A DNA stretch of 64,000 bases from Phaeovulum vinaykumarii (lineage in GTDB: Bacteria > Pseudomonadota > Alphaproteobacteria > Rhodobacterales > Rhodobacteraceae). The position numbers and the translations under genes were made by a program. Where the stretch lies: assembly GCF_900156695.1 (NCBI RefSeq), contig NZ_FTOM01000001.1, forward strand, positions 863,646 to 927,645, read 5' to 3'. Below, piece after piece: positions 34,361 to 44,288 of the stretch (positions within the stretch are counted from its first letter, which is position 1; the number at the start of each line of letters is the position of its first letter). The notes under the pieces were generated by a model. The model was given only the letters and a program-made list of their open reading frames with translations, was not told where the DNA came from and ran no database searches.

Positions 34361-36610
34361 TCAGCGCCGCCGCGTGCGCCGGACCTTGCGCGCCACCCCG
34401 CGTTCGCGCGCCTTGAGCGCGGCCAGCTTGCGCCCGCGCGGCTTCTTGCCGTTCGGGCCCGCACCGCCCGGCATCGGCCCGCCCTCGATCTCGAGCAGCT
34501 CGAGCATCAGCCCGCCGGTCATCGGCACCGCCTCGGACAGCCGCACCGTCACCCGCTGGCCGATGCCGATGGTCAGCCCGGTCTCCGAGCCGATCAGCTC
34601 CTGGCGGTCGCGGTCGTAATGAAAGAACTCGCGCCCGATCCCGCGGATCGGCACCAGCCCGTCGGCGCCGGTCTCGTCCAGCTTCACGAAGGCGCCGAAT
34701 TTCTGCACGCCGCTGATCCGCCCGGTGAATTCATTGCCCACGCGGTCGGCCAGATAGGCCGCCAGATAGCGGTCGGTGGTGTCGCGCTCGGCGGCCATCG
34801 ACCGCCGCTCGGTCTCGGAGATATGCTCGGCCGTCTCCGACAGCGTCTCGATCTCCTCGGGCGACAGCCCGTCCTTGCCCCAGCGATGCCCCGAGATCAG
34901 CGCGCGATGCACGATCAGGTCGGAATAGCGCCGGATGGGCGAGGTGAAATGCGCATAGGACCGCAGCGCCAGCCCGAAATGGCCCAGGTTCTGCGGCGCG
35001 TAATAGGCCTGGGTCATCGAACGCAGGGTCGAGATGTTCATCAGCTCGTCGAACTCGGTGCCCTCGGCCTGCGACAGGAGCCGGTTGAGATGGGCCGTGC
35101 GCAGCACCTGCCCCTTGGCCAGAACGAAGCCCGAGGCCTGGGCGACCTCGCGCAGGGCGTCGAGCTTCTCGGGGCTGGGTTCCTCGTGGACGCGATAGAG
35201 AAGCGGGCGGCGCAGACGCTCCAGCTCCTCGGCGGCGGCGACATTGGCCAGCACCATGAATTCCTCGATCAGCCGATGCGCATCGAGCCGATCCTTGAAC
35301 CGCACCGAGCTGACCGCGCCCGTCTCCGACAGCACGATCTGGCGTTCGGGCAGGTCAAGATCCAGCGGCTGGCGCGCGCGCCGCGCCATCACCAGCGCGT
35401 CATAGGCAGCATAGAGCGGCGCGATCACCGGCGCGCAGAGGGGTTCGAGCGCGGGCGCGGGCCGGCCGTCCTGCGCGGCCTGCACCTCCTCGTAGGCCAG
35501 CCCCGCGCGCGAGCGGATGATCGCGCGGGCGAAGCGGTGGCCGATCTTGTTGCCGGTGGCGTCGATCTTCATGCGCACCGCGATCACCGCGCGCGGCACG
35601 CCGGGATGCAGCGAACACAGGTCGTTCGACAGCCGCTCGGGCAGCATCGGCACCACCCGGTCGGGGAAGTAGGTGGAATTGCCGCGCTTGCGGGCCTCGC
35701 GGTCCAGCGCCGAGCCGGGGGTGACGTAATGGGCCACATCGGCGATGGCGACCCAGATGACATGGCCGCCGTCATTGGCGGGGTCATCGTCGGGGGCGGC
35801 GAAACAGGCGTCGTCGCGGTCGCGCGCATCGGCGGGGTCGATGGTCACGAAGGGCAGATCGGTCAGATCCTCGCGGCCCTCGGGGCCGGCGGGATGGGCA
35901 CGGTCGGCCTCGGCGATGACGGCATCGGGAAAGTCGTCGGGGATGGCATGCTGATGGATGGCGATCAGCGAGATCGCGCGCGGCGCCGACGGATCGCCCA
36001 GCCGTTCGAGCACCCGCGCCCGCGGCAGGCCCATGCGCCCGCGCGGGCCGGTTTGCTCGCCCTCGACCAATTCGCCGTCGCGCGCGTCAAGCGTGGCGCC
36101 CGCGGGCACGATCCATTCCTTGTCCGCGCCCTTGTCGATGGGGGTGATGCGGCCGCCCTCGGCGCCCTTGCGGAAGATGCCCACGACGCGGTGGCTGGCC
36201 ACGCCGATGCGGCGGATGGGCCGGGCCTCATAGCCGCCCTCGACCTCGGTCATGCGCGCAAGGATGCGGTCGCCGCGGCCCAGCGCCGGCCCCTCGGGAC
36301 GGTCGATCACGCGCACGCGCGGGGCCGCGCCCTGCCCGGTCCATTCCAGCGGCCGGGCCAGCAGATCGCCCGCCTCATCGGGGCCTGTCACCTCCAGAAC
36401 GGCGACGGGCGGCAGGCGGTCGGGATCGGTGAAGCGCTTGCGGTGACGCTCGATCTGGCCAGCCTCGGCCATCTCCTTGAGCAGGCGTTTCAGTTCGATC
36501 TTGGCCGCGCCCTTGATGCCGAAGGCGCGTGCGATGTCCCGCCGCGAGTTGTCCTCGGGGTGGTCCTTGATCCAGGCCAGGATCTCTTCCTTGGTGGGCA
36601 GGTCGCTCAT
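34361..36610 (-). CDS. rnr: Ribonuclease R
   Basis: RNase R is a 3'-5' processive exoribonuclease acting on structured RNA. The 749-residue protein has an N-terminal winged-helix region, cold-shock-type domains, the RNB catalytic domain with the magnesium-binding cluster TIDPADARDRDDA (Asp258, Asp264, Asp266, Asp267), a C-terminal S1 domain (FTGRISGVQKFGAFVKL) and a basic Lys/Arg-rich tail. ATG at 36608-36610 was preferred because the family starts close to the SDLPTKEEILAWI segment; an in-frame ATG 42 bp upstream is possible. It is convergent with the acetyltransferase gene. Confidence 0.93.
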   Translation of the reverse strand: MSDLPTKEEILAWIKDHPEDNSRRDIARAFGIKGAAKIELKRLLKEMAEAGQIERHRKRFTDPDRLPPVAVLEVTGPDEAGDLLARPLEWTGQGAAPRVRVIDRPEGPALGRGDRILARMTEVEGGYEARPIRRIGVASHRVVGIFRKGAEGGRITPIDKGADKEWIVPAGATLDARDGELVEGEQTGPRGRMGLPRARVLERLGDPSAPRAISLIAIHQHAIPDDFPDAVIAEADRAHPAGPEGREDLTDLPFVTIDPADARDRDDACFAAPDDDPANDGGHVIWVAIADVAHYVTPGSALDREARKRGNSTYFPDRVVPMLPERLSNDLCSLHPGVPRAVIAVRMKIDATGNKIGHRFARAIIRSRAGLAYEEVQAAQDGRPAPALEPLCAPVIAPLYAAYDALVMARRARQPLDLDLPERQIVLSETGAVSSVRFKDRLDAHRLIEEFMVLANVAAAEELERLRRPLLYRVHEEPSPEKLDALREVAQASGFVLAKGQVLRTAHLNRLLSQAEGTEFDELMNISTLRSMTQAYYAPQNLGHFGLALRSYAHFTSPIRRYSDLIVHRALISGHRWGKDGLSPEEIETLSETAEHISETERRSMAAERDTTDRYLAAYLADRVGNEFTGRISGVQKFGAFVKLDETGADGLVPIRGIGREFFHYDRDRQELIGSETGLTIGIGQRVTVRLSEAVPMTGGLMLELLEIEGGPMPGGAGPNGKKPRGRKLAALKARERGVARKVRRTRRR

Positions 36611-36662
36611 GTCTCCCGAGCTATCACGCGCGCGGGAACTCGTCACCGGCAATCGCGCAGGT

Positions 36663-37826
36663 TCAGGCGAAATACTGCGCCAGAATCCGCCCGTAGATCG
36701 CCTTCAGCGTCTCGATCTGCGCGGTCGGCACGCGCTCGTCGACCTGATGCATGGTCTGGCCCACCAGACCGAATTCCACCACCGGGCACAGATCCTTGAT
36801 GAAGCGCGCATCCGACGTGCCCCCCGAGGTCGAGGCCTCGGGGCGAAGCCCGGTCTCGGCCTCGACGGCGGCGGCGACCAGCTCGGTGAAATCGCCCGGC
36901 GCGGTCAGGAAGCTCTCGCCCGAGATCTCGGTGCGAAGGCTCAGCCGGATGCCGGTTTCCTCCTCGACGGCCGCGGCATGGCTGCGCAGCCATTCCGACA
37001 GGCTGGTGCCGGTATGGGCGTCGTTGAAGCGGATATTGAGCGTGGCGCGCGCCTCGGCGGGAATGACGTTATTGGCCGGGTTGCCGCAGTCGATCGTGGT
37101 GATCTGGAGCGAGGAGGGGTCGAAATGCGCGGTGCCCGCATCCAGCGGCCAGGTGACCAGCCGCCCCAGAAGCGCGGTCAGCCCGTGCAGCGGATTGCGC
37201 GCGCGATGCGGATAGGCAACGTGCCCCTGCACGCCCTGCGCGGTGATATAGGCGGTGATCGAGCCGCGCCGGCCCACCTTCATCATCTGGCCCAGGGCCT
37301 CGGGGCAGGTGGGCTCGCCGACCAGGCAGACGTCCATCCCCTCGCCCTGCGCCGCCATCCAGTCGAGGATCGCGCGGGTGCCGTCACGGGCGGGGCCTTC
37401 CTCGTCGCCGGTCAGGGTGACGACCACGGCGCCATCGGCGGGGGGCGTCCGGCGCACGAAATCGACCGCCGCCGCCAGAAAGGCCGCCACCCCCGATTTC
37501 ATGTCCGTGGCCCCGCGCCCCCACAGAACACCATCGACGATTTCACCCCCGAACGGGTCGCGCTGCCAGGCCGCGCCGTCGCCCACCGGGACCACATCGG
37601 TATGGCCGTTGAAGCCAAAGCGCCGCGTGGCGTCCCGCGCCCCCCAGCGCGCAAAGAGATTGGGAACGCCGTTGCGCGGGATCCGTGTCACGGCAAAGCC
37701 CGCCTCCTCCAGCAGCGCCGCGGCAAGATCCAGCGCGCCCGCATCGGCCGGGGTCACCGACGGACAGCGGATCAGCCGCGCGGTCAGGTCCACGGGATCG
37801 ACGGGGGAAAACGGGGCGGCGGACAT
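36663..37826 (-). CDS. dapE: Succinyl-diaminopimelate desuccinylase
   Basis: DapE hydrolyses N-succinyl-LL-diaminopimelate in the lysine and peptidoglycan pathway. The 387-residue M20 family protein has zinc ligands and catalytic residues in [30 protein letters not shown] and the C-terminal [10 protein letters not shown], and the dimerisation domain in the middle. ATG 37824-37826 has AAGGAGG 7 bp upstream. It lies 52 bp upstream of rnr on the same strand. Confidence 0.94.
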   Translation of the reverse strand: MSAAPFSPVDPVDLTARLIRCPSVTPADAGALDLAAALLEEAGFAVTRIPRNGVPNLFARWGARDATRRFGFNGHTDVVPVGDGAAWQRDPFGGEIVDGVLWGRGATDMKSGVAAFLAAAVDFVRRTPPADGAVVVTLTGDEEGPARDGTRAILDWMAAQGEGMDVCLVGEPTCPEALGQMMKVGRRGSITAYITAQGVQGHVAYPHRARNPLHGLTALLGRLVTWPLDAGTAHFDPSSLQITTIDCGNPANNVIPAEARATLNIRFNDAHTGTSLSEWLRSHAAAVEEETGIRLSLRTEISGESFLTAPGDFTELVAAAVEAETGLRPEASTSGGTSDARFIKDLCPVVEFGLVGQTMHQVDERVPTAQIETLKAIYGRILAQYFA

Positions 37827-38025
37827 GGGGCAGGCCTCCTTGCGGCGCGGGTTGGGATCGGCGGCAGTGTTGCCCCAGCGCCACCCGCGGGGCAAGGGCC
37901 GGCAGACCGCGCGCAAAAGCGGTTAACAGCCCCGTGACCGCATGGCAGGCTGTCGCAAGACAAGAGGGCCCGCGGCAGGCACCGGCGCAAAAGACGTGCG
38001 GGCCGCGCGGGCAAGAGACGAGCAG

Positions 38026-38706
38026 ATGACCCAAGACATGTTGTCCGCGCCGCTTGCGGCGCCGGATGCGGGCGCCACCATTCCCTGTTTCGTGGCCGGC
38101 ACCCCGATCCTGACCCCTTCCGGGCCGCGCCCGGTCGAGACCCTGCGCCCCGGCGACCGGGTGCTGACCCGCGATGCCGGCGCGCAGCCCCTGGTGTGGG
38201 TGGGCGCGCGCCAGGTCGCAGCCCAGGGCGCACAGGCCCCGATCGAGATCGCCGCGGAGACCTTCGGTCCGCATGCGTGCCTGCGCGTCTCGGCCCAGCA
38301 CCGCATCCTGATCCGCGACCCGCTGGCGGAATTGCTGTTCGGCACGCCCGAGGTGCTGATCGCCGCGCGCGACCTGATCGACGGCCAAAGCGTGCGCCGG
38401 ATCGCGGGGGGAACCGCAACCTATGTCCATCTTGCCTTTCGCACCCACCACATCGTGATGTCGGCCGGGCTGGCCAGCGAAAGCTTCCGCCCCGGCCCGG
38501 CGGTGCTGGCGGGCATGGCGGCAGCGGATCGGGCGGCCCTTCTGGCGCTGTTTCCCGGCGCGGACCGGGTCGCAGCCTTCCGCCCGGCCCGCCCGCTCCT
38601 GCGCGCCCACGAGGCCCGCGTCCTGCTGGCGGCCGCCACAGACCGCCGCGCGCCCCGGCCCGAACCTGCGCTCCCCCCTGCGCCATCCCCCGCGCAGGCC
38701 GCCTGA
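38026..38706 (+). CDS. Hint-domain protein (Hedgehog/intein-type)
   Basis: The 226-residue protein has a Hint module starting at the nucleophile-like Cys21 (IPCFVAGTPILTPSG), followed by VETLRPGDRVLTRD, the SAQHRILIRD block near residue 90 and a THHIVMSAG block near 145. The pattern matches the Hint_2 family common in Rhodobacterales, usually attached to larger secreted proteins but here nearly alone. The C-terminus is Ala/Pro-rich. Function unknown; autoproteolysis is possible but the usual C-terminal Asn-nucleophile junction of inteins is not seen. It lies 199 bp from the divergent dapE. Confidence 0.8.
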   Translation: MTQDMLSAPLAAPDAGATIPCFVAGTPILTPSGPRPVETLRPGDRVLTRDAGAQPLVWVGARQVAAQGAQAPIEIAAETFGPHACLRVSAQHRILIRDPLAELLFGTPEVLIAARDLIDGQSVRRIAGGTATYVHLAFRTHHIVMSAGLASESFRPGPAVLAGMAAADRAALLALFPGADRVAAFRPARPLLRAHEARVLLAAATDRRAPRPEPALPPAPSPAQAA

Positions 38707-38818
38707 ACGCGATTCACCACGACAGAATGCTTCGCGCCATGCCGCGCGCGCGAATTTTAATTGCGCTGCACCTGCAAAATGTCTAATCCATCCGGCAATC
38801 ACGAGGAGGACTCGATTC

Positions 38819-40492
38819 ATGCCGCATGATGGGGGCGATATGCCGAAGACCGCTTTGCTTGCCGATCTGCTTGCCCTGACCGAAGCCGCGCTGCCCGAGG
38901 TGGACGCGCTTCTGAAGGGGTCCACCGATGCCCTGGCCGCCGAGGTCACCGAAGGCGGCCGCATCAAGGGCGCGCTTCTGGAGACGCGCCAGTTCGAGGC
39001 GCATGCGCTGGCCTGGCTGGCCACCTATGCCCAGTCGCTGCGCCAGATGCGCGCCTGGGCGGGGCGTCTGTCGGAGGCGGGCCGCTTCGGCGACATGGAG
39101 GCGCTGCTTCTCCAGATCGGCTTTGGCGAATACCTCTCGCAGATCGCCGGCGGCATCCCGATGAGCCAGAACGAAACCGCGCGCCTGGCCGATCTGGGCC
39201 AGAGCTGGACGCCGGGCCCCGCGGCCGCGGCGCTGATCGCGGGTGGCAACACCGCGGCCGCGCGCGCGGCGCTGGTGGCGCTGATGCGCGAGAACCACGG
39301 CAAGGCCACCTTCGGCGAAACCGGGCTCGACGAGGATCTGGAGATGATCCGCGAGCAGTTCCGCCGCTATGCCGAGGACCGCGTGGTCCCGAACGCCCAT
39401 GAATGGCACCTCAAGGATGAGCTGATCCCGATGGAGATCATCCAGGAGCTGGCCGAGCTGGGCGTGTTCGGCCTGACCATCCCCGAGGAATACGGCGGGC
39501 TGGGCCTGTCCAAGGCGTCGATGGTCGTGGTCTCCGAGGAGCTTTCGCGCGGCTATATCGGCGTGGGCAGCCTGGGGACGCGCTCCGAGATCGCAGCCGA
39601 GCTGATCCTGTGCGGCGGCACCGAGGAGCAGAAACACAAATGGCTGCCGGCGCTGGCCTCGGGCGAGATCCTGCCCACCGCGGTCTTCACCGAACCCAAC
39701 ACCGGCTCGGACCTGGGCAGCCTGCGCACGCGCGCGGTGCGCGACGGCGACGATTGGGTGGTGACCGGCAACAAGACCTGGATCACCCATGCCGCGCGCA
39801 CCCATGTGATGACGCTGCTGGCGCGCACCGATCCCGCCACCACCGATTACAAGGGACTGTCGATGTTCCTGGCGGAAAAGACGCCGGGCACCGATGAAGC
39901 CCCGTTCCCCACCCCCGGCATGACCGGCGGCGAGATCGAGGTTCTGGGCTATCGCGGCATGAAGGAATACGAGCTGGGCTTTGACGGCTTCCGCGTGAAG
40001 GGCGAGAACCTTCTGGGCGGCGTCGAGGGCCAGGGCTTCAAGCAGCTGATGCAGACCTTCGAGAGCGCCCGCATCCAGACCGCCGCGCGCGCCGTGGGGG
40101 TTGCGCAATCGGCGCTGGAAACCGGGATGCGCTATGGCGAGGACCGCAAGCAGTTCGGCAAGGCGCTGATCGAATTCCCGCGCGTGGCCGGCAAGCTGGC
40201 GATGATGGCGGTCGAGATCATGATCGCGCGCCAGCTCACCTATTCCTCGGCCTGGGAAAAGGACCACGACCACCGCTGCGATCTCGAAGCGGGGATGGCC
40301 AAGCTGCTGGGCGCCCGCGTCGCCTGGGCCTGCGCCGACAACGCGCTCCAGATCCACGGCGGCAACGGCTTCGCGCTGGAATATCAGATCTCGCGCATCC
40401 TGTGCGACGCGCGCATTCTCAACATCTTCGAGGGCGCCGCCGAGATCCAGGCACAGGTGATTGCGCGCCGGCTTCTCGACACCCGCGGCTGA
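38819..40492 (+). CDS. mcd: (2S)-Methylsuccinyl-CoA dehydrogenase (ethylmalonyl-CoA pathway)
   Basis: The 557-residue flavoprotein consists of an N-terminal extension of about 170 residues and a full acyl-CoA dehydrogenase domain (TEPNTGSDLGSLRTRA FAD-binding block; ESARIQTAARAVGVAQ; QIHGGNGFALEYQ; catalytic-region FEGAAEIQAQ). That extended form is characteristic of Mcd, which oxidises (2S)-methylsuccinyl-CoA to mesaconyl-CoA during growth on C2 compounds. AGGAGG at 38804-38809 fits ATG 38819. Upstream sequence contains an imperfect TTGC...GCAA palindrome (38761-38777). Another long acyl-CoA dehydrogenase is the alternative. Confidence 0.85.
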   Translation: MPHDGGDMPKTALLADLLALTEAALPEVDALLKGSTDALAAEVTEGGRIKGALLETRQFEAHALAWLATYAQSLRQMRAWAGRLSEAGRFGDMEALLLQIGFGEYLSQIAGGIPMSQNETARLADLGQSWTPGPAAAALIAGGNTAAARAALVALMRENHGKATFGETGLDEDLEMIREQFRRYAEDRVVPNAHEWHLKDELIPMEIIQELAELGVFGLTIPEEYGGLGLSKASMVVVSEELSRGYIGVGSLGTRSEIAAELILCGGTEEQKHKWLPALASGEILPTAVFTEPNTGSDLGSLRTRAVRDGDDWVVTGNKTWITHAARTHVMTLLARTDPATTDYKGLSMFLAEKTPGTDEAPFPTPGMTGGEIEVLGYRGMKEYELGFDGFRVKGENLLGGVEGQGFKQLMQTFESARIQTAARAVGVAQSALETGMRYGEDRKQFGKALIEFPRVAGKLAMMAVEIMIARQLTYSSAWEKDHDHRCDLEAGMAKLLGARVAWACADNALQIHGGNGFALEYQISRILCDARILNIFEGAAEIQAQVIARRLLDTRG

Positions 40493-40520
40493 GCCATCGG
40501 TCGCATTCGGCACGCAAGGC

Positions 40521-40544
40521 AGGGCGCATCTTCGGATGCGCCCT
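40521..40544. terminator. Bidirectional terminator between mcd and recO
   Basis: A perfect 10-bp stem (40521-40530 with 40535-40544) closed by a TTCG tetraloop, followed on + by a T-rich stretch. It starts 28 bp after mcd and ends 2 bp before the recO stop on the other strand, so it can serve both convergent genes. Confidence 0.85.
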
Positions 40545-40546
40545 CT

Positions 40547-41293
40547 TCATTTCGCGCCCCCTCCGGCAACCCGCGCCGACAGCCCGGCCACAAGGCGCGC
40601 CCGCGCCGCCGGCAGCGGCTTGCCCACCAGTTCCGGCGCCAGGTGACGTTCGAGGAAATGTCCGGTCGTGGCCAGCCCGGCCAGGATGTCGGCGGGGGGC
40701 GCCGCGGCCTCCTCGGCGCGCAGGCAGGGCGGCAGCGGCAACAGCCGGTCGGCCCAGACGCCTGCCCCCGCGGCGCTGACCGCGCGGCCGGTGCGCGGGC
40801 TGACATGAACCAGCCCCTCGGCCGTTCCCGTCACCGCGCAGGCCGACAGGTCCAGCCCGAAGCCCATCTCCTGTAGGAAGTCGCGCTCCCAGCACAGATA
40901 GGCCCGCGGCCAGCCCGCGTCCCCCGCAGCCAGCAGGTCCAGAAGCGTTTCCGTCACGGCAAAGAGAACGGGATGGGGGTCGCGCTCGGGCAGGGCAAAG
41001 CGGACCAGCGCACAGACGGAATTGAGCGCCATCAGCGCGCCCGGATCGGACAGGATACCCGCCCGCGCGCGCGCCGGTTCCACCGTGAAGACGCCCAGAT
41101 GGTCGTCAAGCCGCGCCCGCCAGGACAGGGCCAGCCGCGTGCCCGGTTGCAGATGCGCCGCCTGCCGGCGCGAGGCGCCGCCGCGCACCACCCCGGCGTG
41201 GCGGCCATGATCGCGGGTCAGCACCTCGAGGATGGCCGAGGTCTCGCCGTGCCGGCGCATCGAAAGAACGCTGCCTTCGTCCTGCCAGTCCAT
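40547..41293 (-). CDS. recO: DNA repair protein RecO
   Basis: RecO mediates RecA loading with RecF/RecR in gap repair. The 248-residue protein begins [20 protein letters not shown], the usual N-terminal OB-fold entry of RecO, with the C-terminal helical domain containing [24 protein letters not shown]. The zinc-finger cysteines found in some RecO proteins are not evident. ATG 41291-41293 was chosen by homology; the open frame extends further upstream through repeats. In related genomes recO often follows era, but here it follows rnhA. Confidence 0.9.
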   Translation of the reverse strand: MDWQDEGSVLSMRRHGETSAILEVLTRDHGRHAGVVRGGASRRQAAHLQPGTRLALSWRARLDDHLGVFTVEPARARAGILSDPGALMALNSVCALVRFALPERDPHPVLFAVTETLLDLLAAGDAGWPRAYLCWERDFLQEMGFGLDLSACAVTGTAEGLVHVSPRTGRAVSAAGAGVWADRLLPLPPCLRAEEAAAPPADILAGLATTGHFLERHLAPELVGKPLPAARARLVAGLSARVAGGGAK

Positions 41294-41297
41294 GCTT

Positions 41298-41356
41298 GTC
41301 TCTCTGGGCCCGTCGCTCTGGGGCCTGTCGCTCTGGGAACCGTCGTTCTGGGGGCC
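41298..41356. repeat. Degenerate 15-bp tandem repeats between rnhA and recO
   Basis: Four units of the form gtcgctctggggcct start at 41298, 41312, 41327 and 41342 (steps of 14, 15 and 15 bp). They fill most of the gap just upstream of the recO start on the minus strand. Confidence 0.75.
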
Positions 41357-41388
41357 CGCCCCTATCGTGCGTGCGCTGGCACCGCCGC

Positions 41389-41847
41389 TCAGCGCTTGAA
41401 CGGCGCCATGCCGGCGCGGGCCAGCTCGTCGGCGCGTTCGTTCTCGGGGTGGCCGGCGTGGCCCTTGATCCATTCCCAGCGCACCTTGTGGCGCGCCTGC
41501 GCCGCGTCCAGACGCTGCCACAGATCGACATTCTTGACCGGCTTGCGGTCGGCCGTCTTCCAGCCGTTCTTCTTCCAGCCGTGGATCCAGCCAGTGACGC
41601 CGTTCTTCACATAGGCGGAATCGGTCGTCAGCACGATCTCGGAGGGGCGCTCCAGCGTCTCGAGCGCCGAGATCGCCGCCATCAGCTCCATGCGGTTGTT
41701 GGTGGTGTCGGCCTCGCCGCCGTTCAGCTCGCGCTCGCGCAGGATCTCGCCGCCGCGCAGCGCCCGCAGCAGCACCCCCCAGCCCCCCGGACCGGGATTT
41801 CCCGAACAGGCGCCATCGGTCCAGGCGTGGATTTCCATCGCGCTCAT
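41389..41847 (-). CDS. rnhA: Ribonuclease HI
   Basis: RNase HI cleaves RNA in RNA-DNA hybrids. The 152-residue protein has the catalytic carboxylates Asp11 ([15 protein letters not shown]), Glu54 (NNRMELMAA) and Asp76 (TTDSAYV), plus the C-terminal [16 protein letters not shown] segment with the catalytic His and last Asp. The start at 41847 overlaps the stop of the LysE-family gene by 4 bp; an internal ATG three codons later is an alternative. Confidence 0.95.
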   Translation of the reverse strand: MSAMEIHAWTDGACSGNPGPGGWGVLLRALRGGEILRERELNGGEADTTNNRMELMAAISALETLERPSEIVLTTDSAYVKNGVTGWIHGWKKNGWKTADRKPVKNVDLWQRLDAAQARHKVRWEWIKGHAGHPENERADELARAGMAPFKR

Positions 41848-42446
41848 GCCCGCTCCAGCGCCAGTTTCAGCCCCAGCCCGGCAAAGGCCGCCGCAAAGAG
41901 CCGGCGCAGCCAGGCCATGATCGTGGGGCTGGACAGGGCCGCCTCGCGGCCGCTGGCGGCCAGCCCGGCATAAAGGGCGAAGACGGCAAAGGTCATCGCG
42001 GCAAAGCCCAGACCCAGCCCGGTCATCTCGGCGGTGCCGGCGCCGGGGGCCAGGAATTGCGGCAGGAAGGCCAGGAAGAACATCGGCAGTTTCGGATTGA
42101 GCAGGTTCAGAAGGATGCCGCGGCTGACGATGCGCAGGGTGGTGCCCGGCGCCTCGGGGCGCGGGGTCAGACCGCCGCGGCCCTGAAGCGTGCCCCAGGC
42201 CATCCACAACAGATAGGCCACGCCCGCGAACTTGATCGTCTGGAACAGGACCGCGCTGGTGTGCAGCACCGCCGCCAGCCCCAGGATCGCCACGCCCAGA
42301 TGCACGATCGTGGCGATGGTGCAGCCCAGCGCTGCCCAGAGGCCCGCGCGCAGCCCGCCCCCCAGCGTCATCGACAGCGTGTAGAGCACGCCGATCCCCG
42401 GCGCGAGACAGACGACCAGAGCGGTCAGCAGGAATTCGGGCGACAT
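41844..42446 (-). CDS. LysE/RhtB family amino-acid exporter
   Basis: The 200-residue inner-membrane protein has about six hydrophobic segments and the LysE/RhtB signatures: N-terminal [37 protein letters not shown] near residue 75 and [18 protein letters not shown] near 110. The family exports amino acids such as homoserine, threonine or lysine; the substrate here cannot be read from sequence. It is 60 bp downstream of ispH and coupled to rnhA. Confidence 0.9.
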   Translation of the reverse strand: MSPEFLLTALVVCLAPGIGVLYTLSMTLGGGLRAGLWAALGCTIATIVHLGVAILGLAAVLHTSAVLFQTIKFAGVAYLLWMAWGTLQGRGGLTPRPEAPGTTLRIVSRGILLNLLNPKLPMFFLAFLPQFLAPGAGTAEMTGLGLGFAAMTFAVFALYAGLAASGREAALSSPTIMAWLRRLFAAAFAGLGLKLALERA

Positions 42447-42506
42447 GTGTCCTCGGGCAGGAAAGCGGCCCGGCCGGGCGCGCGAAAGGCCGGAGAGCCC
42501 GGCAGA

Positions 42507-43463
42507 TCAGGCGTCGTCGGTGACCCGGACAATGCGCGGCAGCTTGAATTCCACGCGTTCCTTCAGGGTCTCGACGGTGCCCAGGGTGACATCATAGCGG
42601 TCGCGGAAGGCCGCGATCACCTCGTCGACCAGCACCTCGGGGGCGCTGGCGCCGGCGGTGATACCGATGGATTTCACCCCCGCCAGCGCGTCGAAATCAA
42701 TCACGTCGGCGCGTTCGACCAATTGGGCGCGGGCGCAGCCGGCGGCGCGGGCGACCTCGACCAGGCGGCGCGAGTTCGACGAGGTGGGCGAGCCCAGCAC
42801 CAGGATCGCCTCGACCTTCTCGGCCAGCGCCTTGACCGCGCCCTGGCGGTTGGTGGTGGCGTAGCAGATATCCTCGCGCGAGGGGCCCGAGATGCCGGGG
42901 AAGCGCGCCTCGAGCGCGGCGACGATGCCGCGGGTGTCATCGACCGAAAGGGTGGTCTGGGTGATGAAGGCCAGCTTCGCGGGGTCGCGCGGCTCGATCT
43001 TGGCCACATCCTCGACGCTTTCGACCAGAAGCACCTCGCCTTCGGGCAGCTGGCCCATGGTGCCCACGGTCTCGGGGTGGCCCTTGTGGCCGATCATGAC
43101 CATCTGGAGCCCTTCCTCGCTGTGGCGCGCGGCCTCGAGATGGACCTTGGTCACCAGCGGGCAGGTGGCGTCCACGACGGTCATGCCGCGGCGCTCGGCC
43201 TCCTCGGGGACGGATTTCGGCACGCCATGCGCCGAAAAGATCACCGGACGGTCAACGGGGCATTCGTCCAGCTCTTCCACGAAGACGGCGCCCTTGGCGC
43301 GCAGCGTTTCCACAACGTATTTGTTGTGCACGATCTCGTGGCGGACATAGACCGGCGCGCCCCATTTCTCGAGCGCCATCTCCACGATGCGGATCGCGCG
43401 GTCGACACCGGCGCAGAAGCCACGCGGCGCGGCAAGGTAGAGATCGAGAGAAGGCTTGGGCAT
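42507..43463 (-). CDS. ispH: 4-Hydroxy-3-methylbut-2-enyl diphosphate reductase
   Basis: IspH is the last enzyme of the methylerythritol phosphate pathway, producing IPP and DMAPP. The 318-residue protein has the three iron-sulfur cysteines: Cys17 (APRGFCAGV), Cys101 (DATCPLV) and Cys200 (ICYATTNRQ), as well as [15 protein letters not shown] 43461-43463 is preceded by a GGAAAG ribosome site. It probably heads an ispH-lysE family-rnhA-recO transcript on the minus strand. Confidence 0.96.
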   Translation of the reverse strand: MPKPSLDLYLAAPRGFCAGVDRAIRIVEMALEKWGAPVYVRHEIVHNKYVVETLRAKGAVFVEELDECPVDRPVIFSAHGVPKSVPEEAERRGMTVVDATCPLVTKVHLEAARHSEEGLQMVMIGHKGHPETVGTMGQLPEGEVLLVESVEDVAKIEPRDPAKLAFITQTTLSVDDTRGIVAALEARFPGISGPSREDICYATTNRQGAVKALAEKVEAILVLGSPTSSNSRRLVEVARAAGCARAQLVERADVIDFDALAGVKSIGITAGASAPEVLVDEVIAAFRDRYDVTLGTVETLKERVEFKLPRIVRVTDDA

Positions 43464-43616
43464 GGGGTCTTTCCTGTCGTCCTGCGGGCCAGTTTCGCGC
43501 TTTCCGAGAGGTAAGCACATGGGCGCCGCGCGTCCAGCCTCCATCCCGCCGCAGCCCCCCTCTCACGCGAAGATGACCACGGCAGGCCGCAGGCACGGCG
43601 ACGAAGGGCGCGCCGG

Positions 43617-44186
43617 TCAGGTCTCGGCGGGGGCGTCCTCGCGCTCGGGGCGGGGTTCGCGCGGGGGGCGGCCGATCACTTCGCGCAGGGCGTCCAGTTC
43701 GATGAAATTGTCGGCCTGGCGGCGCAATTCGTCGGCGATCATCGGCGGCTGGCTGCGGATGGTCGAGACGACCGAGACCCGCACGCCCTGGCGCTGGAGG
43801 CTTTCGACCAGGGGCCGGAAGTCGCCGTCGCCCGAGAACAGCACCGCATGATCCAGCCGCGGCGCCAGTTCCATGGCGTTCACGGCCAGCTCGATGTCCA
43901 TGTTGCCCTTGACCTTCCGGCGGCCCATCGAGTCGGTGTATTCCTTGGCCGGCTTGGTCACCATCGCGTAGCCGTTGTAATGCAGCCAGTCGACCAGCGG
44001 ACGGATGGGCGAATATTCCTCGTTCTCGAGAAGGGCGGTGTAATAGAAGGCACGCACCAGCTTGCCGCGGCGCTCGAACTCCTGGCGAAGAAGCTTGTAG
44101 TCGATATCGAACCCCAGCGCCTTGGCCGCCGCATAGAGGTTCGCGCCATCGATGAACAGCGCCAGCCGTTCGTCCTTGTAGAACAT
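43617..44186 (-). CDS. NYN-domain (LabA/DUF88-type) putative RNase
   Basis: The 189-residue protein is a PIN-like NYN-domain nuclease: LFIDGANLY (Asp13), a [13 protein letters not shown] acidic segment near residue 97 and [16 protein letters not shown] near 120 supply the metal-binding carboxylates. The C-terminus is charged and probably disordered. AAGGGAAG lies before ATG 44186, which decides the start. It is divergent from folK with 102 bp between them. Targets in this family are mostly unknown. Confidence 0.87.
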   Translation of the reverse strand: MFYKDERLALFIDGANLYAAAKALGFDIDYKLLRQEFERRGKLVRAFYYTALLENEEYSPIRPLVDWLHYNGYAMVTKPAKEYTDSMGRRKVKGNMDIELAVNAMELAPRLDHAVLFSGDGDFRPLVESLQRQGVRVSVVSTIRSQPPMIADELRRQADNFIELDALREVIGRPPREPRPEREDAPAET

Positions 44187-44288
44187 AAATGCTTCCCTTT
44201 CCTGCCCCTTGGGGCGAAACCGGCGCTCGGCGCGCCGCAAATTGAAGACGTCGCAAGATCGTCAAGAACTAGACGTCGGGAGCATATC

